Of a stretch of 64,000 nt of DNA, positions 27,266 to 36,082 are shown one piece after another. The first letter of the stretch is position 1, and every line of letters begins with the position of its first letter. The notes under the pieces are model-generated. The model had not been told where the DNA came from. It made no database searches and saw only the letters and a program-made list of their open reading frames with translations. The DNA comes from Corynebacterium stationis (GTDB taxonomy: Bacteria; Actinomycetota; Actinomycetes; Mycobacteriales; Mycobacteriaceae). The translations under genes and the position numbers were made by a program. Location: assembly GCF_001941345.1 (NCBI RefSeq), contig NZ_CP009251.1, forward strand, positions 1,798,001 through 1,862,000, in the 5' to 3' direction.

Positions 27266-28249
27266 ATGGTTGCCTGGTTGGAAAAGCACCAAATCTGGAT
27301 GTACCTTTTGGCGCTTGTGATTGGTGCGACAACCGGACTAACAGCCCCTGAGCTTGGCTCTCCTTTAGCAATCGCCATCAACCCGGTGCTGGGGCTTTTG
27401 CTCTATGCCACGTTCTTGATGGTTCCCATGGCCCGCATCGGGCAAGGACTCAAGGACTTTAGATTCTTAGGCGTTTTAGCGCTGCTGAATTTTGTCCTGG
27501 TGCCGATTGTGGTCTTTGTCCTCACACGGTTTATCGCCGGTGACCAGGTGCTGCTAGTCGGTGTGCTCTTCGTGCTTTTAGCACCGTGTATTGACTACGT
27601 CATCGTTTTTACACATTTTGCCGGCGGTGCGAGTGCGCGACTATTATCGGCTACTCCCCTGCTCATGTTCGGACAGATGCTTTTGCTACCGGTCTATCTG
27701 TGGCTATTTGTGGGCACAGAGTTTGTCCGTTCGGTGGATTTTGCGCCCTTCTTGAAGGCTTTTGGCTTTTTGATCGTTGTGCCACTGTGTGCTGCGGGGC
27801 TTACGCAATATGCGGCCGCGCGAACACGCTGGGGCCAGATTCTGGCAGATGGCGTCTCTGCCGCGATGGTGCCGTTAATGATGGCGACTTTGGCCATCAT
27901 CGTGGCCTCGCAGATTTTTAAGGTCTCTCACCAGCTCAGCAAACTCGTTGTGGTCGTCCCGCTTTATGTTGCTTTTGCAGTGATTATGATAGCCGGCGGC
28001 GCGGTTGTTTCGCGCGCGGCGGGACTCAGCATTGCCAGCCAGCGCGCGGTGGTTTTTAGCGCCGTGACCAGGAATTCCCTCGTGGTTTTGCCGCTGGTGC
28101 TGGCTCTGCCTGCGCAGTTTGAACTTGCGCCTTTGGTGGTGGTGACCCAAACCTTGGTGGAACTGTGCATCATGCTGGTGATGATTTGGGCCCTGCCACG
28201 GATTCTTAAACCACAAGCTGCGCTTCGTGTTCAGCCTCAAGGTAGCTAG
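27266..28249 (+). CDS. BASS-family / arsenic-resistance-type transporter
   Basis: A 327-residue membrane protein with about ten hydrophobic helices. It belongs to the bile acid:sodium symporter fold; corynebacterial homologues are often labelled arsenic resistance protein. The polar segment APCIDYVIVFTHFAGG in helix IV and NSLVVLPLVLALP in helix IX are the usual substrate-site regions. No arsR, arsC or other arsenic gene is nearby, so an organic anion may be the real substrate. It starts 14 bases after mug, and its last 44 bases overlap the convergent MFS-CBS gene. Confidence 0.82.
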   Translation: MVAWLEKHQIWMYLLALVIGATTGLTAPELGSPLAIAINPVLGLLLYATFLMVPMARIGQGLKDFRFLGVLALLNFVLVPIVVFVLTRFIAGDQVLLVGVLFVLLAPCIDYVIVFTHFAGGASARLLSATPLLMFGQMLLLPVYLWLFVGTEFVRSVDFAPFLKAFGFLIVVPLCAAGLTQYAAARTRWGQILADGVSAAMVPLMMATLAIIVASQIFKVSHQLSKLVVVVPLYVAFAVIMIAGGAVVSRAAGLSIASQRAVVFSAVTRNSLVVLPLVLALPAQFELAPLVVVTQTLVELCIMLVMIWALPRILKPQAALRVQPQGS

Positions 28250-30128
28250 CGATTGCTAAACGATTAATTGCAGAGCGGCTGATGATTCCGACCATGGAGC
28301 CGTCACGGTTGGTGACGGGGACTTTCTTGAGGTGGGCATCGGAAAGCGCGGCGATGGCATCGACAAGCGATGCCATATCAGACAAAGAAATGACCTGCTT
28401 GGTCGCCAGCTGCATGATGTTGAGCGTGCTGAGTTCTTGCATGGCATCGTCAAGCTCTTGCTTTTCATGCACGCCGAACGAGTAGAAATTCACCGTGCTG
28501 GGGTGAGCTGCGGAGAGATAACGCATGATATCGCCATCAGAGATAAAGCCCACGAGCTGACTGTTTTGATCCATAATTGGCGCGCCGGAAATTCCCAGAG
28601 AAGTGAATTTATATAGCGCTTCTAGGACCGTGTCGGATGATTGCAAGGTGTAGACATCAGTTTTCATAATCCCCGCGATAGCGGACTGCGGCGCCGAGGT
28701 CTCTGCTCGTTGAGCTTGTGGTTTGCGTGCCGCATAGGCACGCATGGCGATGATGATTCCAATAACGGAAGTAACAATCACCAGGATGGCTGCTGCGCGG
28801 AATCCTGTAATTAGCGAATCAACTTCTGCCTGACCGGCATCCAACTGCATCTGGCTCACCATGCCGTAAATACCTGCGGCTAGTGATGTGCCCACGCCAC
28901 CGGCAATTTGGAAACTGGTGGAAATGACCGTGACACCGTGCGGGCTGGAACGCTCATCGAGGTGCGACAGAGCAAAGGTCTGGGCTGGGCCAATGACAAA
29001 TGCGGTAGCTAATACAGCCGGGACATAAAGCGCGCCGAATAGCACCAAGGAGGTCTGTCCTGCTGCCAAGCCGACGAGTCCAACGAAAATAGCCATGACT
29101 GCAAAACCAAGCGGAATGGAGAAGCGTCCGCCGAAGCGGTCGAACCATCGACCAGCGATTGGCCCCAGCACAACGGTGAGCAAAATGCCGGGCGCCAGGG
29201 TCAACGAAGCGCTCAATGGTGCGGTGCCGCGGGCTGCTTGCAGGAACAGCGGGATGGTGACATTCATGGCAAAGACAAAAAGCAGTCCCAGCATGGTCAT
29301 GGCAACGCCGCGGTTGAACGCTGCAGTTTTAAAAGGCGTGATATCAATGAGTGGGTTGGCAATACGGTATTGGCGCCGGATGAATGCCCACAGGAACAGC
29401 AGGCCGACGATGATTGCCCCGCCGGAGATTACGATATTGCCGCCAAACGCTGCGGAGACGCCGTAAAGAATTCCGATTAGAGCTACCGCGACCAAGCTGA
29501 AAGACGCGATATCAAGAACTGGGCGGCCAAGTTCAACAACCGTGTACAACACGAAGGCACCTGTAATAAGCACGATAAGCACAAGTGCTGCGAAAACCCA
29601 CATCAGCGTCTTCCATGGCGCGATGGTGAGTAAAGCACCAGATAGCACGATGGCTAGTGAGGGGCCAAGGGTGGTCATCGCGGCCATGATTCCCATGTTC
29701 ATACCGAGCTTTTTCCGAGGTGACACGGCCAGCGTGATATTCATGCCAATTGGGGTAAGCAAGCCGGTGCCAATGGCTTGCAGCAGTCGCCCGCCAAGCA
29801 ATGTGGCAAAGTTCGGTGCCAACGCGCCGATAATGGAGCCAACAACCATGATGGCGGTTACTGAAATAAACAGCGCTTTGGTTGGGAAGCGGCGGTATAA
29901 AACTTTCGCTACTGGCACAAAGATTGCGGCAACTAAAAGATAGCCAGTGGTTAGCCACTGGACGGTATTAACGTCGACCCCGAAATCAGCCATGATGGGG
30001 GCGAAAGCGACGTTGAGAAATGTTTCATTGAAGGTAGCTAGAAAAGCTGCGGCGGCCGCAATCGTAATCATCCATCCAGGGGATGATTTAGGTTTCGGTG
30101 GGGTGTGGGCATGAATAGATGAATCCAT
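28206..30128 (-). CDS. MFS drug:H+ antiporter (DHA2-like) fused to a CBS-domain pair
   Basis: Start at ATG 30128, five bases after AGGAG; five extra codons from TTG 30143 would bury that site. The 640-residue protein has an EmrB/QacA-type transporter of 14 predicted helices (about 20-480: FLNVAFAPIMADFGVDVNTVQWLTTGYLL is motif D1), then a linker and a cytoplasmic module of two CBS repeats, GIMKTDVYTLQSSDTVLEAL with GISGAPIMDQNSQLVGFIS, and LATKQVISLSDMASLVDAI with KVPVTNRDGSMVGIIS. CBS pairs bind adenine nucleotides or related ligands and gate attached channels and transporters, so export may respond to cell energy state; this is inference. The C-terminus overlaps the convergent BASS gene. 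Confidence 0.88.
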   Translation of the reverse strand: MDSSIHAHTPPKPKSSPGWMITIAAAAAFLATFNETFLNVAFAPIMADFGVDVNTVQWLTTGYLLVAAIFVPVAKVLYRRFPTKALFISVTAIMVVGSIIGALAPNFATLLGGRLLQAIGTGLLTPIGMNITLAVSPRKKLGMNMGIMAAMTTLGPSLAIVLSGALLTIAPWKTLMWVFAALVLIVLITGAFVLYTVVELGRPVLDIASFSLVAVALIGILYGVSAAFGGNIVISGGAIIVGLLFLWAFIRRQYRIANPLIDITPFKTAAFNRGVAMTMLGLLFVFAMNVTIPLFLQAARGTAPLSASLTLAPGILLTVVLGPIAGRWFDRFGGRFSIPLGFAVMAIFVGLVGLAAGQTSLVLFGALYVPAVLATAFVIGPAQTFALSHLDERSSPHGVTVISTSFQIAGGVGTSLAAGIYGMVSQMQLDAGQAEVDSLITGFRAAAILVIVTSVIGIIIAMRAYAARKPQAQRAETSAPQSAIAGIMKTDVYTLQSSDTVLEALYKFTSLGISGAPIMDQNSQLVGFISDGDIMRYLSAAHPSTVNFYSFGVHEKQELDDAMQELSTLNIMQLATKQVISLSDMASLVDAIAALSDAHLKKVPVTNRDGSMVGIISRSAINRLAIASYLEAEHEAQLVV

Positions 30129-30324
30129 GTAGTCTCCTGACAATCAGCGGGGATGGTGCTCGAGCGTGCCGTGCCAGAAGTCCTGGGTCCTTGGGGACTT
30201 CGCGTGTCGTTTCGTCGAATAGTTCTGGCCAGCTTTGGCCACCGAATTAAGCTAATAGAAAATTTCCTTCTTCATAAGCCAGCCCCCCATTTTCGCAGTT
30301 CACGTGCTAAAGTTTCCAAGAAAA

Positions 30325-30370
30325 ATAAGGCTGCGTGACCGAAAAAGAATTCTAGTCACGCAGCCTTATC
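30325..30370. terminator. Bidirectional terminator-like hairpin
   Basis: Perfect 13-base arms AAGGCTGCGTGAC and GTCACGCAGCCTT separated by a 15-base A-rich loop, flanked by A-rich (left) and T/A-rich (right) sequence. It lies 42 bases after the stop of the minus-strand MFS gene at 30412. The remaining spacer up to 30128 shows no gene. Confidence 0.85.
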
Positions 30371-30411
30371 GATTTACTGTGAAGGAAATATTCCCTTGGC
30401 TCAAATATTTA

Positions 30412-31653
30412 TTATTGAGCCATAACGATGGTTTCTACATCCTTGACTACGCCGTGCTTTGCGCGCTCGGTGCGTGCGTGGGTGAACAGGTAGTAGATGC
30501 CGGCAATAACGCCGACGCCGGCGAGCACTGCATACATCGAACCGTAGCCAATCGCGGAAACCACTGCACCAAGGATGACTGGGCCGAAGCCGAAGCCGAG
30601 GTCAACGAACAGGAACAAGGTGGAAAATGCTGAGCCGAACTCGCTCTTGTCGACGACACCAACAGATACTGCTTGAGCAGCTGGCATCAAGGTGCCGTAG
30701 CCCAGACCTGCTAGCACGCCAGCGACAACGACATGCCAGTTGGCGGTAGAAAGCGAGAGCACGATAAATGAGATAACAAAGAATACGAGACCAAAGTAGA
30801 TGACGCTGTTATCGCCCCGGCGGTCTTGCAATTTACCAAGGTAGGAGCGCATCACGAACATGGAGATGGCGTAAGCGATAAAGAATAGGCCTGCGCCAGT
30901 AACAACGTCGCGGTTTTCAGCAAAAGCGTTGATATGTGCGATCACGCCGGAGTAGGCAAAGGCTACCAGCAGCATGAAGAGGCCAATCGGCAAGACTTTA
31001 GGGTTAATGATGGACTTGAAGCTGAACTTAATGGGCTCAGCAGCATTGCCGTTTTCATCCAGCTCTGGCCCTGGGTCGGAGGTGCGGAAATAGATGACTA
31101 GCGAAGCGATCAAAGAGACAATCGAAATGCCGAGGACGACAACGAAGAGGACTTCGTAGTTGAAAGAACCCAGCAAAAATAGCGCTAGCGCTGGTCCGAT
31201 AGCAGCCGAAACGGTGGTACCCAAAGCCAGGTACCCTGTGCCTTCTGAGCGGCGTGCAGAAGGAATGAGTTCCTGGACCATCGCCATAATCGCGGTGCAG
31301 GCAAAGGCATAAGCTACACCATGGAAGAAGCGGTCAGCGTAGAGCAGCCCCAAAGAATCGATCGGGATATATAGCGCGCACGCAATAGTGGTCGCGATGA
31401 CGGAGACCACCACAATCTTGCGGCGACCGAAGCGGTCAATAATGTATCCGGAAACCAAACGGGAAAAGACCGCACCGATAACAATCGCACTGGCGGCAAA
31501 GCCTGCTTCGGTTTCCGATGCGCTGAATTCCTTGGTTGCGTAGAGCGCCATCGTGGTGATGAGGAAGTAGAACACCAGAAACTGCAGGAAGTTGGCGATC
31601 CACCCCATGATAAACGTCGGCGTAAAGAGTTTGACCTCTTCGGTTGTGTGCAC
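30412..31653 (-). CDS. MFS transporter controlled by the adjacent MarR regulator
   Basis: A 413-residue protein with 12 predicted helices. It starts at GTG 31653 behind AAGGAG. The loop 2-3 motif is GYIIDRFGRRKIVV, a classical G-x-x-x-D-R-x-G-R-R signature, and the protein lacks a long central loop. It resembles the drug-efflux branch of MFS, although a metabolite exporter is equally possible. The gene is divergent from a MarR regulator, and the spacer holds two matching palindromes, so efflux is probably derepressed by a small ligand. Confidence 0.9.
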   Translation of the reverse strand: MHTTEEVKLFTPTFIMGWIANFLQFLVFYFLITTMALYATKEFSASETEAGFAASAIVIGAVFSRLVSGYIIDRFGRRKIVVVSVIATTIACALYIPIDSLGLLYADRFFHGVAYAFACTAIMAMVQELIPSARRSEGTGYLALGTTVSAAIGPALALFLLGSFNYEVLFVVVLGISIVSLIASLVIYFRTSDPGPELDENGNAAEPIKFSFKSIINPKVLPIGLFMLLVAFAYSGVIAHINAFAENRDVVTGAGLFFIAYAISMFVMRSYLGKLQDRRGDNSVIYFGLVFFVISFIVLSLSTANWHVVVAGVLAGLGYGTLMPAAQAVSVGVVDKSEFGSAFSTLFLFVDLGFGFGPVILGAVVSAIGYGSMYAVLAGVGVIAGIYYLFTHARTERAKHGVVKDVETIVMAQ

Positions 31654-31675
31654 GATTCTCCTTACTGCAGTTATT

Positions 31676-31732
31676 TTGCATTATGCAATTCCTTTGTGCA
31701 ATAAGGTTATACCCTTTTATTGCATCATGCAA
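31676..31732. promoter_or_regulatory. Two MarR-type operator palindromes
   Basis: TTGCATTATGCAA (31676-31688) and TTGCATCATGCAA (31720-31732) are 13-base near-identical palindromes whose centres are 44 bases apart, about four helical turns. A weaker TTGTGCAA half-match lies between. They sit 22 bases upstream of the MFS start codon and 78 bases from marR. Confidence 0.82.
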
Positions 31733-31809
31733 CTGTGCTGATAAGATAGATTTTTATTAAACCGGTGCTAAAACACATTCAAGCAAATCACAAGGAGTGG
31801 GCGTAGATC

Positions 31810-32313
31810 ATGACAGCGGATTCCAACGATCCAAAAGTGCACGACGACAGTGAAACTCAGGCGCTTTTAGATCACATCGCTTATGAAGTCGTCTTGATCA
31901 CCCGGTACGCGGCGCAAAATCTCCCCACGATTAAGCGCAAGTCCATCATGGACCGCAGCGCGCTGATCCTTTTGGCACGTCTTAAGGCTCAGGGCCCCAT
32001 GACGGTCAACGAGTTGGCAGAGGCGTTTGGTTTGAATGTTTCAACGGTGCATCGACAGCTCAAGGCAGCAATTGCCAATAATCTCATTGAAACTTTCGAC
32101 GACCCCGACAATCCTGCGAAGCTCCACCGCCCCACTCTTGAAGGAATGGATACCTTGGGGCGCGAACTGGCTGCCCGTCGAGAAGATCTAGAGAAAATCT
32201 ATGCTGACTGGGACCAGGAAGATATCGAGACTTTCGCCCGCTTGATGCAAAAGCACAATACTTCACTCGAGGCATACTTGGAGATGCCGTGGCCGCGCCC
32301 ACACAAGGATTAA
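31810..32313 (+). CDS. MarR family transcriptional regulator
   Basis: A 167-residue winged-helix regulator. The DNA-binding part is at about residues 55-120 (LILLARLKAQGPMTVNELAEAFGLNVSTVHRQLKAAI, then the wing FDDPDNPAKLHRPTLEGM). The dimer helices are at both ends. Such proteins repress adjacent genes until a small phenolic or other ligand binds. It is divergent from the MFS gene, with two candidate operators in the shared spacer, so it probably represses both itself and the transporter. Confidence 0.92.
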   Translation: MTADSNDPKVHDDSETQALLDHIAYEVVLITRYAAQNLPTIKRKSIMDRSALILLARLKAQGPMTVNELAEAFGLNVSTVHRQLKAAIANNLIETFDDPDNPAKLHRPTLEGMDTLGRELAARREDLEKIYADWDQEDIETFARLMQKHNTSLEAYLEMPWPRPHKD

Positions 32314-32335
32314 GCTTTGCTTGTCGTTGTTTTAA

Positions 32336-32708
32336 CTACGACTTCTTAACCACACTGGACTTAAGGCGCATGGGCCCAAATCCAGGGACCTTCGCTTCAA
32401 TATCGTGGCCATCAACCGAGGTTTCTAGAATTCGGATGCCGCTGACTTTGCTACCAATCTCGATAGCACCAGAGCCCTTAACCTTGAGACTTTTCACAAT
32501 GCTGACGGAGTCACCGTCATTTAAGACATTGCCCACGGCATCTTTAATGACGTTGGAATCAGTGGCAGACACATCACCGGATGCGCCTGCGGATGAGGCA
32601 TCACCTTCGACCCATTCATGGGCACACATTGGGCAAGCCAGGAAGCCACCATTTTCATAAGTAAATTCGCTGCCGCATTCTGGCGCAGGGCGCTAATGTA
32701 TCAGACAT
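32336..32708 (-). pseudogene. phnA-family zinc-ribbon protein gene, frameshifted near the 5' end
   Basis: The intact 3' frame (to stop 32336) reads ...ECGSEFTYENGGFLACPMCAHEWVEGD and then the PhnA barrel (DAVGNVLNDGDSVSIVKSLKVKG). The natural start ATG 32708 (MSDTLAPC) is one base out of register: 28 bases separate it from the GAA codon at 32680 where 27 are needed, so one base is extra around 32681-32686. From that ATG the frame ends after 17 residues. The break falls inside the first CxxC of the zinc ribbon, so initiation at the next Met would lose half the zinc site. PhnA proteins have no proven link to phosphonate use. A sequencing error is possible. Confidence 0.85.
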
Positions 32709-32787
32709 AAACTGCAGATCCTACCCGATGCGCACCCAATTTCCCAGCTCACAGACCATAAATGAACTTCAGTGCTAGCCTGGGAGC

Positions 32788-33186
32788 ATGGCTATGAAAG
32801 CAACTCGCACCAACCCGAACGAATACACCGTCACTAATAAAGATGGCACCTCGCTAAAGGTCTCCCCGCACGGCACGCCAGGCGCATTTTCCCCGGGCGA
32901 GCTTCTGCAAGCAGCACTTTTAGGCTGCGCTTCCCTATCGGCTGATATGCAGCTTGCACATATGCTCGGCAAAGATTTCCATGCCGAAGCGGAAGTGAAG
33001 TCAACAGAAGAAGACAATCACATCTCCGAGATGTTGTTTGAATTCCTCATCGACACCGAAGGCCGCGATGAGCAAGAGCGCGAAAAGATCATCCAGGCGG
33101 CAGCGAAAAAGATTGAGCAATTGTGCATCGTCAAGCGCTCGCTCAATAAAGGTATTTCCACCCACACGGATATCTCCGCGAAATAA
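32788..33186 (+). CDS. OsmC/Ohr family peroxide-reducing protein
   Basis: A 132-residue protein of the OsmC fold. The two redox cysteines are visible: one in LLGCASLSADMQLAH (about residue 47) and the other in KKIEQLCIVKRSL (about residue 113), the latter in the family-typical helix end. OsmC/Ohr proteins reduce organic hydroperoxides using lipoyl or other dithiols in the cytoplasm. Start ATG 32788, or ATG two codons later. It stands alone between broken genes. Confidence 0.88.
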   Translation: MAMKATRTNPNEYTVTNKDGTSLKVSPHGTPGAFSPGELLQAALLGCASLSADMQLAHMLGKDFHAEAEVKSTEEDNHISEMLFEFLIDTEGRDEQEREKIIQAAAKKIEQLCIVKRSLNKGISTHTDISAK

Positions 33187-33257
33187 AAGGCACGTAAAAG
33201 CCCCCGGACGGTCGATAAATAAATCAGAGGTAGCAGGGGAATGGAGCTAAACGATGT

Positions 33258-33425
33258 TTAGCCGTTCAAGTTTTTCAGCGCCTGTTCGATGCGTGCAGCG
33301 GCAGCAGCGGAAACATCAGCCATTGGTGCGCGTGGAAAGCCAATTGGGAAACCTTGCAGGTCAAGCCCCTTCTTCACGGCTGCGATGAAAGGCTCAGAAA
33401 TCATCGCGTCGATGACTGGGTAGAC
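33258..33425 (-). pseudogene. Remnant of a DapA-family (dihydrodipicolinate synthase-like) aldolase
   Basis: The last 55 codons of the frame ending at 33258 (PVIDAMISEPFIAAVKKGLDL, then QGFPIGFPRAPMADVS) match the C-terminal helices of class I pyruvate-dependent aldolases of the DapA/NanA family. The TIM barrel with the Schiff-base lysine is absent. The fragment is fused in frame to the end of the degraded AGCS symporter, consistent with a deletion that removed the rest of a downstream gene. Confidence 0.7.
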
Positions 33426-34791
33426 CTTATTCCATTCAGCACCTTCGATACTAAGAGCCTTCGGTTCGAAGGCGGGGTCAAGACCCTCCTTGCGCTGACG
33501 GTCATAGTCATTGACAATCTTGCGAACCTTCGGCGTGAGCAAGAGAACCGCTGCCATATTCAGCCAAGCTAAAAGTCCGTATGCGGTATCGCCTGCTGCT
33601 TACATCGCATCAGCGGTGATGACACAACCGATGAAGGAAATAGCCAAAGCGCCAACCTTGACAACGTTTCCTAGGAAGATGTTGCGCTTTTCTCCCAAGA
33701 GGAAGACCAGGTTGGTTGTCGCAACGTAGAAGAATAACACCTGCGAGGTAAATGCAAAGAGCAAGATAGCAATCGCGACGATTCCCCACCCTAGTAGTGA
33801 GAAATCAATCGCGTGCTGGACAACGTTGGGTCCAGCAATTGCGCCGGGCACCTGGTCCACAATCATGTTTCCAGCTGCATCCTTGACGTGGTAACTGTCG
33901 GTGAGAAACACCATGATGCCGGTAGACATGCAAATCAGCAGCAAAGGTGCCCTCACCAAAGCCAGTCGCGGAAGCAAAGATCGCGCGGCGCACGCCCCAG
34001 GCCACGGCGTAACCAATGATGCCGCCGAAGATTTGATCGGAGCCGAAACCACAGGTCAGGATAAGCGCAATTGCTACTGGCAGCTTGTCAAGGTTCAAGA
34101 CGATAAGCAGCAGTGCGGTGATCACGTAGCCAATCGCCATGAAAGGAACGATGGTTTGTGCAACCTGCACAACACGCTTGGCGCCACCGATGACAACTAC
34201 ACCGTGCAACCCGGTGATGACCAGGCCTGTTCCCCACGGCTCAACGCCAAGAGCCTGGTGTGCAGAAGAAGCAATGTTGTTGGACTGCACGCCTGGGAAG
34301 ACAAAGCCGTAGCCGATGAGCGCGGTCAACGCGACGATGAACGCAAGCCACCGTGGTTTCAAACCGTATTTGATGTAGTAGGGCATGCCGCCGCAGTCTT
34401 CGCCGTGCACGCGACGCTTTTACAACTGCGCCAGAACCGCCTCGGCATTTGCACAGGTCGACCCTCGCAACCCGGTAATCGCCATTCACATGATGGCACC
34501 AGGGCCACCCATAGCGATAGCGGTGGCGACACCGGCAATACTCCCGACACCAACGCGCGAGGACAGGGTCAAAGCAAGGGTTTGGAATGGTGACAAGCCG
34601 CCATCACCAGATTCGCTGTCCTTGAGCTGGCGAATCATACCCGGAAGGCAATGAAACTGCACTGCCTTGGTTACAAAAGTGAAGAAAACTCCGACTGCTA
34701 AAGCAAAATTCGCCAGCGGATTCCAGATCCAGTCGCTGACCGTAGTCAATAGGTTCATGAGCTCTTCCACCCGGTTGGTGACCCCCATCAC
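33426..34791 (-). pseudogene. Degraded alanine/glycine:cation symporter (AGCS family)
   Basis: Family sequence is spread along one strand but broken repeatedly. From MMGVTNRVEELMNLL at 34791 the frame runs to an in-frame TGA (34486-34488, where Trp is usual), then a TAA (34420-34422, in AQL-stop-KRRV, where Tyr is usual), then MPYYIKYGLKPRW through RRAIFASATGFGEGT. Near 33945 about 30 codons are missing and the frame changes; LLICMSTGIMVFLT continues to a third stop, TAA 33600-33602, after ITADAM; the tail NMAAVLLLTPKVRKIVNDYDRQRK lies beyond. Three nonsense changes plus a deletion make this a true pseudogene. Intact members import alanine or glycine with Na+. Confidence 0.9.
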
Positions 34792-35081
34792 GGATGGATA
34801 AACTCATGTTATACACATTTCTGACCTTGTCGAGTGACTGGCCAAGGTTTTCTTACTATGTACAGATTTTTCACGATTTTAAAGAAAAAGCTTGTGCCAG
34901 GTCACACGCCCATGTACGTGCGTGACCGCACATCACATATCTGGCGATTAATTGTCTGTGAGAGGTGATGTCACCGACGTGTCCCAACTCAACTGACACC
35001 CACGCGAGGACACCTGCTGTAAGTATTCAAACTCGAAGGTCGCGGCGCCACAGGCTGCGACCGAAAACCCACAAAGCCCTG

Positions 35082-35123
35082 TTCACGGTTCCTTATTGGA
35101 AACCGCGAACAGGGCATTGCGTA
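35082..35123 (-). terminator. Terminator after the PEP mutase/ICL-family gene
   Basis: Long interrupted hairpin: GCCCTGTTC and GAACAGGGC outer arms, with CGGTTTCC and GGAACCG forming the inner stem, loop about ATAAG. On the minus strand it is followed by TTTGTGGGTTTTC. It lies about 95 bases past the stop at 35216. Between 34792 and 35215 I otherwise see only the tandem repeat at 35147 and a few short palindromes such as GGTGATGTCACC near 34966. Confidence 0.75.
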
Positions 35124-35146
35124 TTTAAAAATCAAACGCCGTAGGA

Positions 35147-35200
35147 CGTTAAAGTACTCAATGGCACGCCGTTAAAATGCTCAATGGCACGCCGTTAAAG
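35147..35200. repeat. 23-base tandem repeat, 2.3 copies
   Basis: Units 35147-35169 and 35170-35192 differ at two positions, and a third begins at 35193 (CGTTAAAG). Each unit runs CGTTAAA(A/G)T(G/A)CTCAATGGC plus ACGC. It lies between the stop at 35216 and the terminator. Confidence 0.85.
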
Positions 35201-35215
35201 AGCCTTTAGGCAGCT

Positions 35216-35980
35216 TTAACGCCAGGCTTTGAATTGCTCTGCCGAAGCCGCACCGAGCCACTTCTGCCACAGTGGGCCGAAGGTTACGCGGCGTACGTCC
35301 AAATCTTTCAGTGCTGCCAGGTCTCCTGCTCCGTGTCCGTCAACTGGATGAGCGGTGACGTTGACTGGAATGGTTACGGCATCGACCAAAGTCTGCACCT
35401 GCTCAGCAGTCTTCAAAGCCACTGGGTAGACCGAGCGTGCGCCAGCTTGTTGCATTAATTGAATGCGCTTTGCTGCCTCTGCCAGTGGATCTTCGAAAAC
35501 ATCTGTACCTAGACGCACCGCATCAGTGCGGCCGTTGATGACGAAATTGACCCCGGCAGCATCGGCGGCTTCGCGTGCCGCAGCGATGAAGTCTGCATGC
35601 TCTTGGGCATCGCGTACGCGATCGCCTTCGGTGTGCACGACGTCTTCAATATTGGCGCCGACAGCACCCGCCTCCAACAAGCGATTGATCAGTACGGCTG
35701 GCTCTAGACCATAGCCAGATTCCACGTCCACGGAAACCGGAATGCTGACCTTCTTGGTGATTTTCGAGACAACGGCGAGGTACTCAGAAAAGTCCATGTT
35801 TTCGCCATCGGTGCTGCCGGTGGCATCGGCAACCGGGTGGCTGCCAACGGTTATTGCTTCAAACCCGGCTTCTTCTGCAACTGCTGCGGACCAGGTATCC
35901 CAGGCAGTTGGTAGAACTAAAGTATTTCCGGATTCGTGTGCTTGTGCGAGCTTGGCGGCTAGTGCTTGAACGTCAGTCAT
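35216..35980 (-). CDS. Isocitrate lyase / PEP mutase family enzyme
   Basis: A 254-residue TIM-barrel enzyme; start ATG 35980, directly behind AAGGAG, in preference to an upstream start at 36013. The conserved elements are TVGSHPVADATGSTDG near residue 45, VDVESGYG (Mg2+-binding region, about residue 85), NIEDVVH and INGRTDA. The KKCGH active-site loop of isocitrate and methylisocitrate lyases is not present, so oxaloacetate decarboxylase-like or carboxyphosphonoenolpyruvate mutase-like chemistry is more likely. The substrate cannot be told from sequence alone. It is monocistronic. Confidence 0.85.
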   Translation of the reverse strand: MTDVQALAAKLAQAHESGNTLVLPTAWDTWSAAVAEEAGFEAITVGSHPVADATGSTDGENMDFSEYLAVVSKITKKVSIPVSVDVESGYGLEPAVLINRLLEAGAVGANIEDVVHTEGDRVRDAQEHADFIAAAREAADAAGVNFVINGRTDAVRLGTDVFEDPLAEAAKRIQLMQQAGARSVYPVALKTAEQVQTLVDAVTIPVNVTAHPVDGHGAGDLAALKDLDVRRVTFGPLWQKWLGAASAEQFKAWR

Positions 35981-36082
35981 TTCGTGCTCCTTCGCGGTTA
36001 AAAGCCTGCGCAAAATACGTTAGGCTGTGGAAATTGCTGCGGCTTTACGCCACTGTACTCAAATCCGCGTGAAGGCCAGCGG

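Noticed and set aside
34486..34488. In-frame TGA in the AGCS gene as another selenocysteine codon
   Set aside because: The family has Trp here, no SECIS-like hairpin follows and two TAA stops plus a deletion show decay.
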